NCBI RefSeq assembly: GCF_024713975.1
Contig: NC_091097.1
Location: 124,001-188,000, forward strand
Length of the DNA: 64,000 bases
Origin: Paralichthys olivaceus
Lineage: Eukaryota > Chordata > Actinopteri > Pleuronectiformes > Paralichthyidae
Reading direction: 5' to 3'
The notes under the pieces are model-generated. The model saw only the letters and a list, made by a program, of their open reading frames with translations. It had not been told where the DNA came from and searched no databases. Every line of letters begins with the position of its first letter. The stretch's first letter is position 1. Below, one piece after another: positions 50,822 to 64,000 of the stretch. The position numbers and the translations under genes were made by a program.

Positions 50822-51540
50822 TTTGACTTTTAAATAACTTTAATTAAGACACATTGTCAAACAAATCCTAATTTCTCAAACCAATTTTTGCAAAGACAAA
50901 GGGATAAAAACCATAATATACACACACGTCAGACACCAACCCTAAAAAGTTAAAACCAGAGCCTGGTTCTCCCCCAGTGAGCACAGGACCTGCCCCACCC
51001 CCCACACAGCCCTGAAACCCTCCAAATTGTTTGTCAGTTTAAAATATGCATGTTCAATACTCAGCCTAGCTGCCATAAAACCCCTCACACAGCGCAGCGG
51101 ATCCGTCCAGCCTCTCCCAGCCATTTTATTTTTGCGACTGATCCAGGTTGCCATCTTTGCATTCGAAAAAATAAAATTCATTAAAACCATGATATGTTTT
51201 TTCCTTGCTGTGTACTTGGGCCCAAACACAAAAAGCGGCAAAGAGAAAACCTCTCCTAACCCCCCCACCCACTCCTGCAGCTGTTTAAACATGTCCGCTA
51301 ACCTGGGACAGGACACCACTAAGTGCTCCAGGGTCTCAGGCAGCGAACAGAAAGGACACCCCCCCTCAGTGCTTGGGTCCAGGTGAGCTCTGTATCTGTT
51401 TGTAGCTAGAGCTCCATGTATAATTCTCCACTGGATGTCTGCCATCCGTCTCTCCACAGGAGGTTTATACAGGACCCACCAGCTGCCACTAGGGGAATAG
51501 TCTGCGCCAAAGAACTCAGTCCACCTGGACTCCCTGAAGT
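50822..51540 (-). mobile_element. Tx1/L1-like LINE 3' fragment
   Basis: An open minus-strand frame at 50942-51510 encodes the C-terminal end of an RT polyprotein: ERRMADIQWRIIHGALATNR, CPFCSLPETLEHLVVSCPRL (Cys-rich tail) and FVFGPKYTARKKHIM. It is 5'-truncated and sits inside the polypyrimidine minisatellite. The frame is intact over 171 codons, so the insertion is fairly recent. Confidence 0.8.
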
Positions 51541-51544
51541 AAAA

Positions 51545-51990
51545 AGTCTTCTTGTTCTCCTCCTCCTCATTCTTCTTCTTCTTCTTCTCCTCCTTCAGTC
51601 TAATGGTGGATGGCCACCTTCTTCTTCTCCTTCTTCTTGTTCTCCTCCTCCTCCTCCTTCTCCTCCTTCAGTCTAATGGTGGATGGCCACCTTCTTCCCT
51701 TCTTCTTGTTCTCCTCCTTCAGTCTAATGGTGGATGGCCACCTTCTTCTCCTTCTCCTTCTTCTCCTCCTTCAGTCTAATGGTGGATGACCACCTTCTTC
51801 TTGTTCTCCTCCTCCTCCTTCTTCTCCTCCTTCAGTCTAATGGTGGATGGCCACCTTCTTCTCCTTCTCCTTCTTCTCCTCCTTCAGTCTAATGGTGGAT
51901 GGCCACCTCCTCCTCCTTCTTCTTGTTCTCCTCCTCCTCCTCCTTCTTCTCCTTCTCCTTCTTCTCCTCCTCCTCCTCCTCCTTCTGTGT
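51545..51990. repeat. Polypyrimidine minisatellite, right part
   Basis: Continuation of the array at 50262-50820, with the same GTCTAATGGTGGATGGCCAC core and CTCCTT tracts, here including CTTGTTCTCC variants; about six copies. Confidence 0.95.
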
Positions 51991-52349
51991 TTAGCAGCTG
52001 GAACTGTTTCTTTGTTCTTCTCTGATTTTTGTTAACAGTTTGATCCTCAGCTCTGCTGTCAGTCAAACTGTCCATGTCTGTGATTGGTCATATGCAGTAG
52101 AGCCCGCCCCTTCTATGTGCACACAGAACTACTAACGAGTTAACGAGCATCATGTGACCACCGAGCTGACTGTGATGTAAGTTCAGCTGGATAAACAGAT
52201 CCTGGATAGTTTGTACATTTTATATCATAACATTGTGATAATTCATGTGGTCACACTGATGTGTACCTGTGTGTGTGTGTGTGTAGAATTAAAGGTGTGT
52301 TCTCTTACCCCCCCCCTCTCCGAAGAAGCAGCAGCAGATGGTTCAGTAC

Positions 52350-53640
52350 AATATAGACTTTATTAGTTCACTAGAGTTGATTATGAAATAAAAAGCAGAT
52401 CAGCTTTAAATGATTCACAATTCAATGATCACCAAGTTTGCAGGTTCACGTCAACACAGGAAGTTTTCCCTACGTCCGCCACACCGCTTCAAAATAAGAG
52501 CACTGCGAGGCTGGAAACACTTTACTGTCAACTCAAAGGTTCAAGTTCAATTTAAACTTTATTTCCCGTGGTTGAATAAGTGAAGCGATCCAGACGAGGC
52601 GGACAGGTGGTGCAGAATGTGCTCAACTACTTTCCCCCCCCCCCACCCCAACAAGAAAACTGTCAGTGAGGAGTGACGTCCGAGCCATGATGACCAAACA
52701 GCTGAGGAGTTAAAGAAAAAAAGAAAAAAAAGATCATGGTCATTTGTGGCGTAAACAAAGTTCAGAGTCCGGTTCAGTTCAGGTGTCCGACAGACGACAG
52801 AGACCCAAATCACCAGAACTGCGTGGGGAATGTTTCATATCATTTTATTGTTTTTTTCCAACTTTATTTTTATCATAGCAATGGAAAAATATAACCTCAT
52901 ACAAACGTCTTCAATTCTCTGAATTTTTAAACAAGCAGAAACGTGAGTGACCCTTTCCCAAAACAAGTGCAGCTGGAATTAAAAACTGAAACGCTTTGCA
53001 CCTTTTATTTTCCATTTGGCACTCGCTCCTTGACCATTCCTCGTCAGGTTTGGACTTTTATTTTGAAGTGATTTAGTGCTGCTGTTTTCGGGAGCGAGAA
53101 CGCTGCAGACGGAGGCGTTTATGTCCGTCAAATCTCCTTCGCTGTGTTAGTGCTCGGAAGAAGAAAGAAATAAGAGCAACAAAAAAAGTTTTCCTCCGAG
53201 TCCACTCCAAGTCTTTTATTTTCTTGTCGGGATTTTATCCGTTTCCCCTCCTCACCCCCCACCTCCCCCGACGTTGGGGGGGTGGCGTGGCGACGGCAGG
53301 TCGGTGACGTCATCGTGACGTCGAAGGAGAGCCCAGCTACAGCGAGAGGTGGATTGTGGGAGGGGGGGGCAGGCTTGAAGGTAAGTTTGTTTTAAAGGGA
53401 GAGGACGGGGGAGGAGGGGGAGTCAAAGTCCAGTCCACAGGCTGTCCAGAACAGTGGGGTGGGGGGTGGGCCTGCTGGATTTTTGGGTTGTGTGACGTCA
53501 TCATCTCTCGCTCGCTCTCTCAAACGTCTCTCTCTCTCACACACTCACTCGTCTTCGACCGACGAACAGAAGCTAAAGTTTGTCCTCGTCGTTCACGCAT
53601 GTCGATCTCTCACAGCGCCCCCTGTCTTCTCCACCAGGCA
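52350..53640 (-). other. kpnb1: Probable kpnb1 3' UTR
   Basis: The last kpnb1 exon begins at 53641, where its first base completes the stop codon, and continues as non-coding sequence. Candidate minus-strand AATAAA signals are at plus-strand TTTATT 52844-52849 and 52359-52364; the latter would give a 3' UTR of about 1.3 kb. It includes a C9-11 run near 52625 and a G-rich stretch at 53357-53470. Confidence 0.5.
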
Positions 53641-63039
<9,399 letters not shown>

Positions 63040-63339
63040 TCCGACCCCGGCGCGCTCTCTTCTCTCGGACGGTGTCGGTTGCCGCGCAGCGCTCCCAGCG
63101 GGATAGTGCGTGTTCCTCGGGGCGGGTCGGTGCGGGGTGCGGGGCCAGAGGCGCGGGTTTCCCGGTGCTTCTCTCTCGGGCAGCGGAACGTTCACGGAGC
63201 AGAGACGCGTCTCGTCGCTTCGCTCGTTCACATCCTGTGTTGTCGGAGGGAAAGGGCCGCGCGCTTCTGTCCCGCGGAGGGATATCACGCACAGTGACGG
63301 CGCCGTGCTGCCTTCAGGGACTGACGGAAATGTAACACT

Positions 63340-64000
63340 CCGCTGCTTGAGTACTTCTCTGTACCTCACTTGAGTATTTTTACTTTATAGGACGTACATA
63401 CTTGTACTCTATCACGTGTCAGTGATGCAGTACGATACTCTTTACCTGTAGAATGAGAAACACAGTGAACTATGAGCCAGTGGTTACCACTCTGAGCCAG
63501 TAAAAGTACTGTATTCTACACAAATGTCAATATAAGATGAAGGACTTAAAGAAAGGACGTGTGTTCTTATATATGTACATATATATGTACATATATATGT
63601 ACATATATATATATATATACACATTATATATAAATGTTGTAAAAGACTCAATCAATATATCAAACATGTTGAAGCTTATAGAAACTATTACCGTTCGACC
63701 AAAATCTTTATTATTTGATCCTGCTTCATCTTAGAAGTTTATTTCTTCAAATAATAACTCTATTTGTAAAGCACTGCTCTACAACTCTTACATTAATCAT
63801 GTGGTTTATGGGAATAAATAAAGTCTATAACTAAATAAAACTTGCCACATGTATTGGTCAGTTATTATTTTTGAAGGAAACATTGAACTGACAGTTTGAT
63901 GATTAAAACACCTATTTGTTAAATATTTACATTTTATGCTGAAGATAGACGTTACTACATGTTACTACAGTAACTGTAAATAACTACAGTAACTGTAAAT
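63340..64000. other. Upstream flank of kpnb1
   Basis: No gene is seen. It contains a fish repeat-like TTGAGTATTTTTACTTTATA segment near 63370, a TATGTACATA/TA microsatellite at about 63566-63622, AT-rich sequence, and a short ACTACAGTAACTGTAAAT tandem at the right edge. Confidence 0.5.

Overview
This is animal nuclear DNA, almost certainly a ray-finned (teleost) fish. The genes have short GT-AG introns, the proteins are vertebrate orthologues, and the DNA between them is full of CA/GT microsatellites, minisatellites and fish-type LINE, Tc1, hAT, DIRS-like and MITE remnants. No operons, CRISPR arrays, rRNA or tRNA genes were recognised. I rebuilt the genes by joining exons at splice sites with reading phase checked; every complete model closes to a whole number of codons.

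Layout, left to right. (1) 474-2311, minus: 5' end of an arhgap27-like Rho-GAP gene (SH3 domain), the rest lying off the left edge. (2) 2750-10460: repeat-rich spacer with an L2-like LINE split by a hAT MITE, two further LINE fragments and microsatellites. (3) 11082-16355, plus: samd14, with two large intronic minisatellites. (4) 18443-20586, minus: csf3 (G-CSF). (5) 21711-29538, minus: psmd3 (26S proteasome lid). (6) 30408-38692, plus: cfp (properdin), with two more thrombospondin repeats than the mammalian protein. (7) 42285-49767, minus: socs7. (8) 50260-51990: polypyrimidine minisatellite split by a Tx1/L1-like LINE. (9) 53641-63039, minus: kpnb1 (importin beta-1), whose 876 codons equal the human length and whose stop codon is split by the last intron.

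The content resembles pieces of human 17q12-q21 (PSMD3-CSF3, SOCS7, KPNB1, SAMD14, ARHGAP27). psmd3 and csf3 keep the human order and relative orientation. cfp, X-linked in humans, lies head to head with psmd3, about 870 bp between start codons. The genes do not form one pathway, although csf3, socs7 and cfp all belong to cytokine or innate-immune biology.

I found no undescribed multi-gene system. The best second-look items are: a socs7 SH2 exon lying between complementary UG and AC repeats, which could loop out the exon or promote circular RNA; the split stop codon of kpnb1; a duplicated two-exon unit in cfp; and a minisatellite that seems to have grown out of Tc1 transposase coding sequence.
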